DNA of 64,000 nucleotides from Monocercomonoides exilis (Eukaryota; Preaxostyla; Oxymonadida; Polymastigidae). The position numbers were made by a program, and so were the translations under genes. The notes under the pieces are model-generated. The model was given only the letters and a program-made list of their open reading frames with translations, searched no databases and was not told where the DNA came from. Below are positions 42,353 to 55,495 of the stretch, piece after piece. Location: positions 1,784,001 through 1,848,000 of the forward strand of contig LSRY02000014.1 in the NCBI GenBank assembly GCA_001643675.2. The letters are read 5' to 3'. How positions within the stretch are numbered: position 1 is the stretch's first letter; the number at the start of each line of letters is the position of its first letter.

Positions 42353-44534
42353 TCTGCCACTGTGTAACTCGCTCCTTGTGCCAGATAAGAACGTGTAGTG
42401 AAAAATCAAAAAAACAACATAGCCCATATTATTCTTCATTTTATCATCATGATATATAATTTTTTTCTTCAAATTCTCAAAATAGCCTCAAATAATTCCA
42501 TGCGCAAAAATAATAATTATCAAGAATACAAATTGATTTTTCACTCAAAAAATTCAAAAAAAAATACAAAATATGATTCCAAACATTTCAGATGAGACTT
42601 TGTCATTTTCGAAGAAATATTATCGTTTCCACAGAATATCAACAACATTCCCCGGTCGACTGAGAAATTTTCTTCTTTCTTTCAGATCAATGACGAGTTT
42701 TGCTGTTTTCCATTTGAAAGAAATCTTCTTTTTGCAAATGCTCTCAATCATTTTTCCTTGTTAAATTCCTCCAAAGTCCATGTTCCAATGGATATGTTCT
42801 CTATCGAGCCAAATGTCATTTCCAACTTCATATTTTGCTGAGCTGGCATCATAAATTCACAAATGATTCATTCGTAACTGTCCATCACTATGCCCATCAA
42901 AAAAATAGCAGAAAACAATATTATGCGAAAATACAATATTATGAAGGTTCTATTCCATTTCGGTTGCTGAATGTTGCTTGAATCCGAGAAATCGCAAGAT
43001 TATTGAAAAAGTCTCGCTTTTGATTGCGCTGCCACAAAGAGTTTAAATGTTGTTTCCTTCATCCTCCTGATAGAACTCTCAGAATAGATGCATATGGTTG
43101 ATAGACTGCTCAAATCTTATTTCCAAAATTCGTTGGCATCCAAAACAATTGATAATCATTCCAACAAATCATTCAGATTATATAACTTTAAGTAACTCGA
43201 ATACATGTAGTATTATTATTGTCCTTTCATTTGTGGTATTTTTCTTTGTTGTAACCCTGCTCTCCTCCGTTTTATTCGAGAAATAAAAAGATCATGACCC
43301 ATCCTTGCATTCTCAAATCACCAATGAAAACAAAAAGAAATGCATAAACACGATAATGAATAAAAAATAAAGAGAGAAATTATTAAAAAATTATAATAAA
43401 TTTAATGATGTGCTATTTTCATTGGAAAATTTAAATTTCTTAATTTGATAAATAATGATAATAAATCATATTTTTTGTTCTTGTTCTGTTGAATATCTTA
43501 TGTTCCACAATGGAATATTCAATGTTCCATAAATATTTTTTTACAAACATTTTGAAATATTTAAAACTCAAACAGGATCATCTCAACACGGAAATTGCAA
43601 AGATAGCTCAAACAATGAGCTGATGAAACTATCGTAATTTTTTTAAATGTTTGAGAACAAAATATGTCAAAATTTTTTTGAAAAGTGACATCAGATCAAA
43701 AATTTGTCCAATGGAAGTTAATTATTTTTCATTCCGTTACAATAATTCTCATGAAAAAATCAAACTATCACAACAATGTTTATTAATTCATTGCCAACTT
43801 CTTTGTGAAAAAAAGATTTTTGAATCAAAAAATTATATATTCTGTTTCCATCATCAAAATTCAAATAGCTGATTAACAATGAATATGGTTTTTCTTTTCT
43901 TTGTCCATGTTGGAATTAATGAGTTCAAAAATGCTCAAGGTATGTTGCAATTCTATTTTTATGGAAATTTAATAATTCTGTTGATGATTCTTTTTAAGAT
44001 ATGAACTGAAATTCACAATGCCCAGAACGAATTATAATATTTCATTCTCCAATTATTGCTTACACATGTTTAAGAAAGCAATGAATACACAAAGTTGAAA
44101 GGTTTACTATTTAATTTTGAGTTGTGTTATTTATTCTTTATTTTTCAATTTTAACTTTCTGTATGGATGCATAATTTGCAATAGAGCAGCGTTTCCGAGA
44201 TACAAAAATATAAAAGAATATAGGGATTTGAATTCGCACCCATTTGAAGGACAAGGGAGCAGTTTCAAAGAACGGAGAATAAACAATTGATGATAAATGG
44301 GAATAAGGATTCTCACTAAATGCTGGCGATTAAACATCTCACTCAACTTCAGGATCAAGCAATCATATTGGTTCTTCATTTGAACCTGCAACTTCATCGA
44401 TTTTTCCATTCACGAACATTGTGACATCCAATGAATCAATGAAACACTTTTTTGAAGAATTTCATCTTTTGAAAAACGTTCCATGCAAGAAAAAGAAACG
44501 AAAAGAAAAGAAAAAGAATGGAATAAAAGCTTCA
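42353..44534. other. Gene-poor AT-rich region upstream of the surface-protein gene
   Basis: Only short open frames without recognisable features. The promoter of the surface-protein gene should be at its left edge. A half-MITE lies at about 43,662-43,700. Confidence 0.5.
43662..43700. repeat. MITE terminal fragment, copy D
   Basis: ATATGTCAAAATTTTTTTG followed by AAAAGTGACAT matches the terminus of MITE copy C; the partner terminus is absent. Confidence 0.5.
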
Positions 44535-46420
44535 GTCAAAAAAAAGCTTGATTATGTTAGAGAGGTTCTTCAGAATGTCCATTAATGAAGAAAACCGCAC
44601 TCACTTCAAAAAGAAGTTAGCAGAAGACGAAAAGAACATCTTTACAAAGAAAAAGGGACCAAAACTTACAAACATCGGAGAGTCTGGCAGTGGAGACACG
44701 GATGAAGAAGCAGAAAACAGATAAAATTGCGAAGGCGAATTGGACAGCAAACGATGAGAGTGTATCTTTGAATGCATGTGCACTCTTTTAGTTCAGTCTG
44801 ACAACGTCGGGCGAGTCAAAGCAATGAATTATGTAGTTACTAAACCCAGCAAACCAGTAAGAGGCATCAACGTTGACAGATCTTTCACGCGCGTATTGCA
44901 ATTCAATCAGCAGTAGGATAACATCTATCATGGAAACCTTGAGTAGGATATCCCCTTCTGCCTCTGATACTTTGCTGAGTCAGATTATGAATGCCCTCCG
45001 GCAGAAGTGGATCTCACGCTTCATCTTCGCGCTGACTGTGCTGAAGAATGCACAACTGCAGACTCTTCTCACTTTGTTATAGATGAGCACCTTTTGAAAA
45101 TTTCAGCAAAATTTTTCGTTGCAGTGGAAATGAATGTTACTGGAAGAGTTGTACAATAGCTACAAGCCATCCCGTGGAGAGGGCAGAGAAATTGTTTTAT
45201 TGAAGCCGTCAAACAGCAAAAGAAAGTGCACCAAAAGCTAACCAGACGGCATTCTGGTGCCGAGTGAACCAGAAGACACTATCCCACAGCTGTTTAACAC
45301 AATCCACTAGCTTTTCGCTCAGCTTCTGTCTCTTCTGACAGGCGCTGTCTGCTCAGAGTCAGACGAACTCCTATTCGCTGAAAGAGCACAAAATGCGCCT
45401 GTCTGTCGTGTTTCTTCGTTCATTACTTTCTCGCCAATAATGTGTCTGCTTGTTCCACTTTTCAACATCTCTACGATGCTCCCTTTTTCTGATCCATATC
45501 CAGGCAGACACTATTTAGAAATGCATGTTGGGATGTGCCCGCTTCGAAAGCGCTATCTTCTTTCGTGTATGTCAGATCTACTTCTTCGGGCATCTCAGGA
45601 GAAACAGGAAATATTGAAGATATTTGCATTGAGTTGCGCAACGAAACAGGAGTTTAAGAGCGAAGAAGCGATTTCTGTTTCAGCAGATGTGGTGCAATTT
45701 CTGTTGACGACTGAGCATCTGATTGAGAAGGAGGTAATTGGCAACCAAATAAAGAAGCTGAAGAGATCAATCGCTGCGCTGTTTGTCGCAATCTGAGAGT
45801 CGAAAAGTCTTTCTGTGAAGAAAGACAACATGTGCGGTTATCACATTGAAGTGAAACAAATTCACCAATTCGGGAGCCTTTTACGGATTGAACCTCTTCA
45901 CAACTTTTGAAACTGGGATCAGCTTTCCAGACCAGGAAAACGGAGAGATCAGAAGATCCATTAGGTTTCTATGTGTATTTTCCAGCAACTGCTTCAGCAA
46001 AGCAGCAGAAGCATCCGAGAGCAGAAGAGAGGAAGAGGCCAAAGATTACCTTGGTAGTGAAACACCTGAGCATTGATCGCCGAGAGTGTAAAGCATACAG
46101 ACACTGCTTGTATCATGGAATAATGTATAAAAGACTGCAATGGAGCGCATGAAAAGATATGCAGCGTAGTGGGAAAAAGGCTTCGCGGAAACCGTTTTGC
46201 TTTGCCTTTAAACATGAACGAAGAAAATATGCAGGGCGAAGTGATGCACAGGCACAACAGACTACGGAGATACTGGAAAAATGAGCACACTTGCGAGAGG
46301 ATGGCAGTGACGGACTTTGCAGTTGTGACTGACGCGATAGAAGAGCTGTCTTGAAGCAATATCGGAACAGGCGTGAACGCGAGGGAAGTTCGTTCATTTA
46401 ACTTCGTTCTCTTCATTCCT
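44535..46420 (+). pseudogene. Block of decayed coding-like sequence
   Basis: This stretch is clearly richer in G and C than its surroundings and holds several open runs of 60-120 codons on the plus strand (for example 45440-45796 and 45907-46152). They are broken by TAA, TAG and TGA codons in every frame. Composition suggests a former gene, but no family was recognised, and I could not tell strand or limits with certainty. Confidence 0.35.
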
Positions 46421-46665
46421 TTCAATGAACTTCATCGGTTTCGCCTGCTTTCATAATTATCATCTACTTTTTTTATCATTCTTCTTATTCTAAATCAAAC
46501 AAATTATGTTATCTGCGTAATTCATCCATTGTTTTGTCTTGCTCCTCATTCATTGAAATGACAATCATCAAGCTTTTCAGCAGCTGCTCAACTCTCTTCA
46601 AATCTATCTCAATTTTCCTTGAAGCAATTCTCAAGCACATATAGGCTTCTACTGCAAGAGTCTCA

Positions 46666-47560
46666 TTAATGCCGTGAATACCAATAAGATATATCGTGAA
46701 TGTGAAGTGATGGAAAAATACAACTTCTGTAGCTGGCGCACTTCGAGATAATCATCGCCTCTGGCTTCGCCATTGCTTCTTCAAGCTTCCTCTGTTCCTC
46801 TGTGATTATTTTCATAAACCATCTGCATTTTATCGGATAGCCTCCATTTGTCTTATTCCCATCACCCCCCTCTTTTCCTCTCCTTTCTCCTTCCTCTGCT
46901 TCTTCCCGCTCCTCCAGCACATCCAGCGCAATCTCTGCTGGCGACAGAACCACATTCTCCATCCTTTACACCGCCGCCGACAGCCCCTTCTCCACAATCT
47001 CCCCCACTTCACACACTGCAACCCCTCGCCCAATCACTTCGTCGTCCAGCTTCACCACCACACGCCTCGACTGCGGTGATCGCGACACCAGCCGCGCTAT
47101 CGCCGATGGCAGCAGCGACGGGTCAAACAGATCGTAGATCGACGGGAACTCATTCACATCTGCCGCTGCAAAGATCCGCTTTCTCCCCGACTTCGTTCCC
47201 ACCGACGCTGCAAGCGACGTAAGCGGTGCCACCAGCGGAACCGAAAGCATCGCCGAAAGCGCCACATCGTATGCGCACGCAACACACCCTTGCAGCACCG
47301 CCCGAAGCGCTAAAACATATCCCCGCAGCGTCTAGTGCTCCCTCAGTAACGAGTATCTGTGATTTTTATTCATCCCTGTTTCCTCAGGCAACACAATCCT
47401 TAGCCGCCTTTCTGTGTCGTCCATCGCTGCTGCTAATGTATATGGAACTACCACCGCTGACGCATCTGAAGGGATAATATCAGGAGCTGATGAAAATACT
47501 GAAGATAACTGCTAATCCCTTGTCGCCTTCTTCTCTTCGCTTCTCCGCATCCGGTATTGC
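46666..47560 (-). pseudogene. Decayed gene fragment, GC-rich
   Basis: Two open frames, 47298-46966 and 46962-46666, lie in the same frame and are separated only by a TAA at 46966-46968. A further same-style stretch upstream is broken by a stop near 47,333. The reading is Ala/Leu/Val-rich and helical (for example YVLALRAVLQGCVACAYDVAL), which resembles an ARM/HEAT-type protein, followed by a Glu-rich tail. It is probably a relic; the source gene was not recognised. Confidence 0.45.
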
Positions 47561-48933
47561 GAAAAAGATAAGCATGCTGTTGTAGATGAAACGTTAAAGC
47601 GAAAAGACGACTTATTCATTTCATCAAGAACACAGACAAAACATCTTCAAATAAAAATTAATATTTATCAGTTGAGAAAACCTTCTATTTTCCTTCAATT
47701 TTGAAGAGATGAAACAGGAAATCTATCAAAAATGCATGAAGTGAAATGAAAAAAAGAAGAAAAACACACATGATGAAATGAAATCAATTTGAATTCAACG
47801 AACTGTTTTTATCTTAAAATGAGAATTGATCATTATTATGAGTCATTAAAAAACGTACATTTCCATTGAAAGTTTTCGTCATGTTTATGTTATTATTATA
47901 ACTATAATAATCACTCTTTGAAAGTTATTTTTTTAATATCTTTAAATTATAACAAGCGCGGTTACGATGAAATTTTCCTGTTTGATAATTATTATTAAAA
48001 AATACTCCAAAACAAGCAACCCAATTTTATTTGTCTGGAAACAAAAGAAAATTATGAAAACTTAGTTATTATCCATGAAATAATAACGAATATTCGAGCA
48101 GATGAAATGAAAATGAAGAAATAAAATCATAAAATTCATTTGATTCAAACAACCGGAAAGCATTCATTCAAATAAGTGTATTACGAAATATAATGAACAA
48201 TTCAAATGAAATCATCAAATATGCATCCTATTTATTCTATTAAAAGCGGAAAAAAATAAGTAAATAATATTTGTCAATATATTATGGGATTGGAATGATC
48301 AAAATATTATGATCATTATTGATCTTTTGTGGGACAAGATTAATAATGATGGAACTTTTCAAAAAAATTTAGACATATAATAACTAATTTTTCCATTTCG
48401 GTTTTCTTCTTTTTGCCCCAAACACAAATAACTGTTATGTATCGACTTCAACTTTTTCCTTCATTTCCTTTTCTTTTTCATATATTTTCTTCTGTTTTTC
48501 GCTTCAAAGAGTTTTCAAACTGTTTTTCATTTGATGGAATATTTCCATTTTATCTTCTTTTTGTTGAGGAGAAACTTCAAAAGAAAATGTTTGTTTCTTT
48601 TTATCGAATGAGAAAGAAACAATAACTGAGGGATTTCATCACATCTTCACATCGAGCCATCAATTCAAGGGAGAGGGAAAGTTTTATTCATGGATGGACT
48701 CATCATGGTCTTTTTAGTTAAACATTAACTTGAACCAAAGCTGACTCATGATATCTCTTTTTTGATGGCAATGATACAATAGAAATGCTGAGAATAGTCC
48801 TTTATCTGAATCCAAATATCTCTCCAAGAGCAATATTTTTTTCTTTAAATTGCCTTCTCTTTTCTTTTTCTTTGTATTCGGTTATCAACAACAGTGTTTG
48901 GTGTTGGCTTTTCTTTTAATGTATTCTGAACAA
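47561..48933. other. AT-rich gene-free region
   Basis: No supported gene. A MITE terminus fragment lies at 48,351-48,379. Confidence 0.5.
48351..48379. repeat. MITE terminal fragment, copy E
   Basis: GGAACTTTTCAAAAAAATTT followed by AGACATAT matches the right terminus of MITE copy C with one change; the partner end is missing. Confidence 0.5.
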
Positions 48934-49179
48934 ATATGTCAAAATTTTTTTGTAAAGTTCCATTTGTTTTATTTTCAAAAAATTAAAATTTTCGTATTTC
49001 TTTCAAATTTCTGTTTCCACTTACCAAATTTCGCTGTCATTGAAACAAATCCATGTCAAAGTAATTTTATCCGTTTGGGTGTGATTTCGTGAGTGAAAAC
49101 AGAAATTTGAAAGAAATATGAAATTTTTTATTTTTTGAAAATTAAACAAATGGAACTTTTCAAAAAAATTTTGACATAT
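48934..49179. mobile_element. Palindromic MITE, copy C
   Basis: The left half begins ATATGTCAAAATTTTTTTG and the right half is its near inverse ending TTTTGACATAT. The core contains AAATTTCTGTTTCCACTTAC, homologous to copies A and B. It is non-coding and about 246 bp. Confidence 0.75.
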
Positions 49180-49407
49180 ATCTTTTTCCCCATTTGTTCA
49201 GTTCTTCAGAGCTGAAACAGAAAATCTCTCAAAAAAAATATTTCTGTTTTTTTCTTTGTTGTCTGTTGATTTGGCAAAGATAATTCTCAAATAAGCATGA
49301 AGCGAAAAAGTTGATGATTTCTTGTGAATTACAAAATAATTGGTGAAGAAAATGGACTTTTCCAATTTGGAGTTCGTTTTAGTCGGATGTTTCAGTGATT
49401 GGTGGAA

Positions 49408-50610
49408 TCACAGCATGACATCTTCGCATTCTTCTTCCTCAATCATTTTTAATCGTTCTCTTTTCAACGCATCCCACTCCACCATAGAAAATTTATTGTC
49501 CATCGTTTTTGCAAGCCTCTGAAATAATAAAGTCATAATCTGCATGCACACCACTGCGAAATTTTGGCCCAGTGCTGCTCCACTTATTACCTGCAAAACA
49601 ATATCAAATGCTCCAATTTGCATCAAACACACCGTGCGTAGAATTTCTCATTCTGTTGCTCCATCAACAACTCTGAGGATAACCGTCGGCATTCTGTTGT
49701 AACACACTGTCACAACAAAATCCAGTCTCTTCATTCCTCGAACCAACTCCTGTTTCTCATCAGCACAAATTCATCAAACTATTTGAACAATCGCCAAATC
49801 GTGAAGCATCACCTCCTGATGACACTTGAGCCTTTGCTTCCTTCACGTATGCTTGGCTTTCTCTCTACACATATGCTTTTCCAACTCTTCTATTTCTCCT
49901 ATTGCTTCTCTCCAAAAATGTTGCTCTTTCACAATCTCACTCTCCTCCATTCTTTCAAAGCATATTCCGCTCGTGAAAATCCAAAACATGAATGATATGA
50001 AAGTGTGTCATATTTCGATATTCTTATGATCCCAAATTGTTTCAAACACCTCGTCAAAAAACACTTCTTTTTCAATTTCCAGCAAATGACAAAAACAATC
50101 AGAATAAATACAGACTGAGAACTATAGACACGACTTTCAACCAAAAAAAGTCATTTCCACTTCTTTTTGCATCTCTTTGATTTCTTCTTTCTTCAGCACA
50201 ATTATTTGTTGATTATGCAAACATCTCCAATTGAAAATTTATTTTTTTTCAAACTCAGCCAACAACAGATGACATTCTGTCATGTTAATCATTAGCCTTT
50301 CATCCTTTTCTTTGTTTTTTTTTCTTTTTTGATTGTTGCATATTTTCGTTTTTCCCACAACAAAGAATTCCAACCTGCATTTCCTGCTCCATTCAACACT
50401 TATCAAAAGCATCAACGCCACGTTAACAAAATCGAGTTTTCTGATTCTATTTCCTTCTTTTCAATAATATTTTCGTTTTTCTTGATATCGACTCTTTTCA
50501 TCAAATTTCCCAGCATATCTTTGTTCAACTCGTCTTTCACGCTGATCATCTGTCCATCTTGTTTATTTTTAATCTTTTCGAAGAAATGCAAATGTAAAAA
50601 GTCTGCATAA
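49408..50610 (-). pseudogene. Decayed member of the helical-repeat family
   Basis: Pieces align in order with the intact members but in shifting frames. IIEKKEIESENSILL (about 50,475-50,430) matches the exon-1 MIEEEKL..ENA.LLL segment. KEKDERLMINMTECHLLL (about 50,300-50,250) matches (E)RLLIDLCECYLL. IGAFDIVLQ...LLFQRLAK...RERLKMIEEEECEDVM (49,620-49,410) matches the GGAIDAV..EEEGYED end. Stops and frame changes between them show it is broken. Confidence 0.6.
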
Positions 50611-50698
50611 TGTCATTGAACCTGACATGCCAAAAACAAGATTTTTTCATTCCACATGATTTATTATCATTTTTCATGATATTATTTGATATTGTGAA

Positions 50699-51845
50699 GT
50701 GCTGAAACAAGTTTTATACATCGGAGGAAAAATCAAAAAATGGATGAATTTAATGAAAATGGGTTTTAACAAAAAACATTTTCGAGAAATTGCAGCTCCT
50801 GAGAAAAAAAAATATTCGGCTTTTTACAAGAAAACCACGTTTTTAGACAAATATCGAGCTTGGGATTGGTTTTTCAAAAAAGTTCTGAGAGAAAAGCATC
50901 CGAAGAACAGAATTCACAGAAAAGAGTTTAAAATGGAAAATGATGGAGAGAATTTTCACTATTGAACCTGCTGAAAGTTTGGAGAAAAAAGATCAGTGTT
51001 CAAAGAGACAACATTAACATAATCGAAGATCGGAATAGGATAATTTTTATTGATCATATAACTGTTGTGGATCGGAGTTTCAGAAAAGTGTATTCGTATG
51101 ATGGCAGGAGTTCATTATGCGGTTATGGGCAATTGAAGAAGTGTATTAAGATGTGCCTGTGTGGATCTAATAAACAAGAATCCAATGGTGTTGAGCGGAG
51201 AACGAAAGATAGTGGAGAAAGATAAATGCGTGTGGAGAAAAAGAAAATATTAAAGAGGGAGAAGAAAAAAACAAATATGGATCTTCTGCTCAATTGAAAG
51301 AACGGATGACACCTCACAAAATAAAAAAGCGATTGATTTTTGTTTCATCTGATCGTTCTGCTAACACTCTTGTTCCTCTCATCAAATCTCACATTCTTCA
51401 GGGGACAACAATAATGAATGAAGAGTGGAAGGCATATTCTTCTTTGGGGACAAGTTACAACATTCATAAGACAGTTTGTCATAAAAGACATTATGTGGAT
51501 TCTCTTGCTGGTGCTTATACAAATACCATTGAAGGAATGTGGATGCATTTTAGTGGGCTTTTCCACAAACATAGAGTTAAAGAGAGATATCTGAGAGATT
51601 ATTTGGCTTTTTTGATTGCAAAAAACACACTCTTAATTCCGTTTGAAGAAGTGATATGTGTAATAATTTATTGGAAAAAAAAAAGAAATGGAAGAAGAAG
51701 AGGAAACTGGAAACAAAGATGAATCCATTCCAAATATGAATGATAATGTAAATATTGAATTTTCATTAAAGGAATCCGATGATAAGAGCAGCAGCCTTAG
51801 TGTTACTGATGGAGCTAACACATCGGAATGGACGGATGATGAATA
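50699..51845 (+). pseudogene. Second decayed ISXO2/Merlin-like transposase
   Basis: Three open pieces (50699-50965, 50962-51225 and 51294-51722) lie in order. They carry an N-terminal KYSAFYKKTTFL region like KYSVFSKICTFI of the first copy, an FIDHITVVDRS stretch, and then SSDRSANTLVPLIKSHI, MNEEWKAYSS, NIHKTVCHKR and TNTIEGMW. The second catalytic acid position reads Glu where the other copy has Asp (MSDEW versus MNEEW). Frameshifts and stops make it inactive. The 17-bp termini of the first copy were not found here. Confidence 0.7.
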
Positions 51846-53049
51846 AATTATGTTTTTTTATTTTTTGACTTTTTTGAAAATAATAATATCACATATATTC
51901 ATATTTTTTTAAGAAAAATATAAATTCATTTTCAGATATTTTCCGGCACTATTTAATTCACAAAAACAGACAATAAAGCTACATAACGAATGAGATAACT
52001 TCAAAAATCGTCATTTTGTTGTGTTCGATATCATGTCAATTAACCAAAAGTCTCGCTCAAATGATTTCATAAAATCTCTCATGAACAAGAAATCAATCAT
52101 TTCAATGTTTTTCATAACTTGAGAATCAACAGTAATGAATATTTTTGGATTTTTAATAAAAAAAACTCTCACAAATATTTTGGTGCTGCTGACTATTCAA
52201 AAGTTTTATAGAGATATTTCCATGTTTTTTGATATTTATTTTTTTGAATAAAAAACTGTTTTGTTTCACTTTATATGAACTTCACAAAGAAGATCATCAT
52301 TTCAACGATATCTTCTCCAATAAGGATTATTCATATTTCAAAAAAAGAATCACTGGAATTTGCATCATCTTTTTTACACAAGTTTTTTGAAGTGGATTTG
52401 TTTAATTTGGAAAAATGAAAGTTCACTCTTTTTTGTTTCAGCAGTGAAACGCTCGAAATAAAAATATATATGAAAAAAGGAAAGATAAGTTTCACCTTTC
52501 CTTTTCAAGAACACCTCGTTCAATACGAAAGAATGGCAGAGCAAATGAAACGAGAGAAGCCACAACAATATATAAACACAAGCACTGCCTCAGGCAATCT
52601 AGGCAGTCGGGGGAGAAGAAGCCTTCACCCAAACTGGAAAGAGACATTTCTCTTTACAAAAAAAATAAAAAATTTATAAAATAAAATTAAAATTTGAAAA
52701 CATAAAAGAACAACTGAACAGAAGAGAAGAGGAGGCAGATTCGGAAACAATGAAATGCCAAGAAGATCATTCAAAATGAGATACAATGTGTTTCTTCGAG
52801 CGGCAGAAAGGGATTTTTGGCTTTTGGCTGTCAAAAGGCAAATAATATTTCCATCAAAGAATGAAAAGAAGAAGAAGATGATAATGAAGAAGTGTAATGT
52901 GCTAAATATGTCTTCCTGAATAATAGAAGCTGTTTGTTGTATTTCTCCAAATGAGAAGGTTTCAATGAGCTTATTTCGTCACCAGTGGAAGATAATAATG
53001 TGTTTGGGGTATTAAGAGAAGTGTAAAATGTAAAATGAAAAGAAAAAGA
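51846..53049. other. AT-rich gene-free region
   Basis: Short frames only, such as 52470-52679, none with recognisable features. Confidence 0.45.
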
Positions 53050-53240
53050 TGAAGAAAAGAAAGAAAGAAAGAAAGAAAGAAAGAAGAAGAAGAAGAAAAA
53101 GATGATGAAGAAGAAAAAGAAGATGAAGAAGAAGAAAAAGTGAGTGAGAAAAGAAGAGAAGAAGAAGAAGAAGAAGAAGAAGAAGAAGAAGAAGAAGAAG
53201 AAGAAGAAGAAGAAGAAGAAGAAGAAGAAGACGATGATGA
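53050..53240. repeat. GAA/GAAA microsatellite
   Basis: AAAG tetranucleotide repeats at about 53,057-53,083 are followed by an almost unbroken GAA trinucleotide array at about 53,155-53,230. It lies outside any supported gene. The long Phe/Leu or Lys/Glu frames it creates are artefacts of the repeat. Confidence 0.9.
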
Positions 53241-53355
53241 TGTGTTTGAAGCTTGAGTTTGAGTTTGAGTTTGATTTTGATTTTGTTTGGAAGAAGAAGA
53301 AGAAAATGAATTTGCACAGATGGCTTTTTTTTATCTTCGGAATCGTGAATGAAAC

Positions 53356-54080
53356 ATGAAACGAAGGCAAATTCAACGATTGATCATCCGAGTTGAAGGA
53401 AAGGAAATGGAACAATTTTCGGTTCAATTTTCCCGCTCTGTCGAATCGAACGGAATAAATGCATTTGAAGATCGATGGTTTGGATTGGCAGGCAGTGAGA
53501 AGAAATCCAACAAAGAGTACGTTGAAGAAGATGAAGAAGGTGAAGAAGAAGAGGAAGCAGAAGATAATGAGGGATATGAAGGTGGAGCAATTGAGGATTG
53601 TGAAACGAATTTAATCCTTTTAATAAAGATGTTGATGATGACTTGAGCGAGGTTGATTAAATAAAATAAATCATTCGATGAGTTGATTTCAGATAAAATA
53701 AACAATCTTCATCACAAAATGTGTGAAAGAGAGAGATACAAACAGATGAAGAAGGAAGTCCACAAAATAATTGACTGCCTTTGTGTGGTTGAACAGCTTT
53801 TCCCTCAGAAAAAGGATAATTGTGTTTGTCCAATGCTGTCAACAATTCAAGTGAACTTCATGTGTGATGAGGATATTGGCAGAGAAGAAGACATTGATGA
53901 TTGAAATTATTGCCATTGAAGTCAACTTCTTCAAAGGCGAGGAGAAGAAAACGAAGAATTTTATGATTATGTGATTGATGAATCGATTGTGGCGATGAAC
54001 ATCCTTTATTGAATTGAGACTGTTGAGAAAGATAAGAAAGGTGAGGAAGAAGGTGAGGAAGAAGGTGAAGAAAAATAGAA
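53356..54080 (+). pseudogene. Small acidic ORF and decayed continuation
   Basis: A 96-codon frame (53356-53646) starts basic and ends with a Glu-rich run. It is followed by a 73-codon frame (53683-53904) and further Glu/Lys-rich pieces to about 54,080, separated by stops. It may be a relic of one gene or a multi-exon gene I could not assemble. No family recognised. Confidence 0.25.
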
Positions 54081-55495
54081 GATACCAGTTTTTCCAAGTC
54101 ATGTTGGGTGATAGAAAAAACTGAATGTGTTCTGAATGTGAATGCCCTTCCAGCTCATCAGCTCCGATAAACGAGCCGTTTCTGCCCAATACCCTCAACA
54201 AATAAGCCGAATAAACTGCATTTATCTTTCAAGCTCATGCCAAGCATTATCAGGTTATGCAGCATGAAAAACAGATGGCGGAAGTCACAAATGCTATTGT
54301 TGAATGAAACACATACAGACAAATTTATGAAACATCTGGTTCTTTTGCAAAGGATTCCAGAGCTTCTCTCTCTTTGTGGCATTCCTGTTCGTGATCAATC
54401 TGTATTCATTCAAAGAACACCTTGAAAGAAAAATGAATGAAATAAAAAAGTCAAACCATCTTTTTGGTATTAAAATATTTTCCCATCTCTAATGGATTGG
54501 TAATAACAACCAAACTGGTTTTCTTGTTCTTAGAATCCATTGCGAAGTTTGCTGTGATATCTGATGAAAATATATATTCTCCAAATTTACTCCTTTTCAA
54601 AGTCTTATTCAACGTCAAGTCTTTGCTGACGGCTTTCTAGTAGGATTCGTGCAAAATTCAAAAGAGATTGCTGTTAAAACCAGCTGAGTGTTTCTCTCTG
54701 TTCGCTTCCTCCATTGTCCAACTCTTCAATTCCCTTTCCTTTTAAACAAAGCTCAACCTCCCAATAAAAAATCACCCAAAACAAGTCCTGCTCAAATGAT
54801 ATGCCAAGTGCACTGCACTTTCCCTCGAAATGAACAAGCGGTTCAATTCAATCCTTCTTAAGTATTCTGCTCGCTTATTTTGTATCTTTCTTGAGTTTTT
54901 CTCTTTCAAAATATTGCAGCAGATGTTGCATCATATGTTTTGCAATTTTCTCCCGCGTTCAAATTTCATGCAACTTCCCCCCACTAATTCACTTTTCAAA
55001 TGCAATCAATTCAAACAGCCACTCACTCCTTCATCTGCAAGAAAAGTACCTGTTCTTCTGCCGTGCAATAACTCACATGGATGCATCCGTGGCCGTTCAT
55101 CCAAAACAGCACAAACAAAGTTTTAACGCAGACAATCACCAATCAAAAATCTTAACCTCAAAATTATAGGTTGCAAACCCTTATTTATTTTGACAAAAAC
55201 AAGATAATTTTGTTTCATTGATTTGCTTGGTTTAGGGTCAAAATCATGATGGAAAAAGAAGACGTATTAACTTAAGTGTAGTTGGATATTTGATTTGATG
55301 TTTTTAATTCTTATGATTCTATTGCACCATGAATATTTCGAAAATGAATTTATTAATTGTTCTGAATTCATTTTACGATTTCACAGTCACCTTCAAAAAT
55401 ACAAATGTTTCTGGGTTTGCCAAAATTTTATAAGAAATGAATGGTTAAATCAACAAATGTGCGTTTTTTCTCTTATGATTTTTCACCTTTTTTAG
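54081..55495. other. Gene-poor spacer before helical-family member 3
   Basis: No supported gene. A first exon of member 3 may lie in the last 200 bp. Confidence 0.4.

Noticed and set aside
42353-42472. Upstream start for the right surface protein at 42472
   Set aside because: The ATG at 42352 is followed at once by a good signal peptide, whereas the upstream 40 residues begin with charged text and would bury it.
44200-44260. tRNA-like TTCAAATC loop on the minus strand near 44,225
   Set aside because: The surrounding bases do not form the T stem, acceptor stem or anticodon arm.
52831-53427. 198-codon Phe-rich minus-strand ORF
   Set aside because: It is produced by reading the GAA/GAAA microsatellite on the opposite strand.
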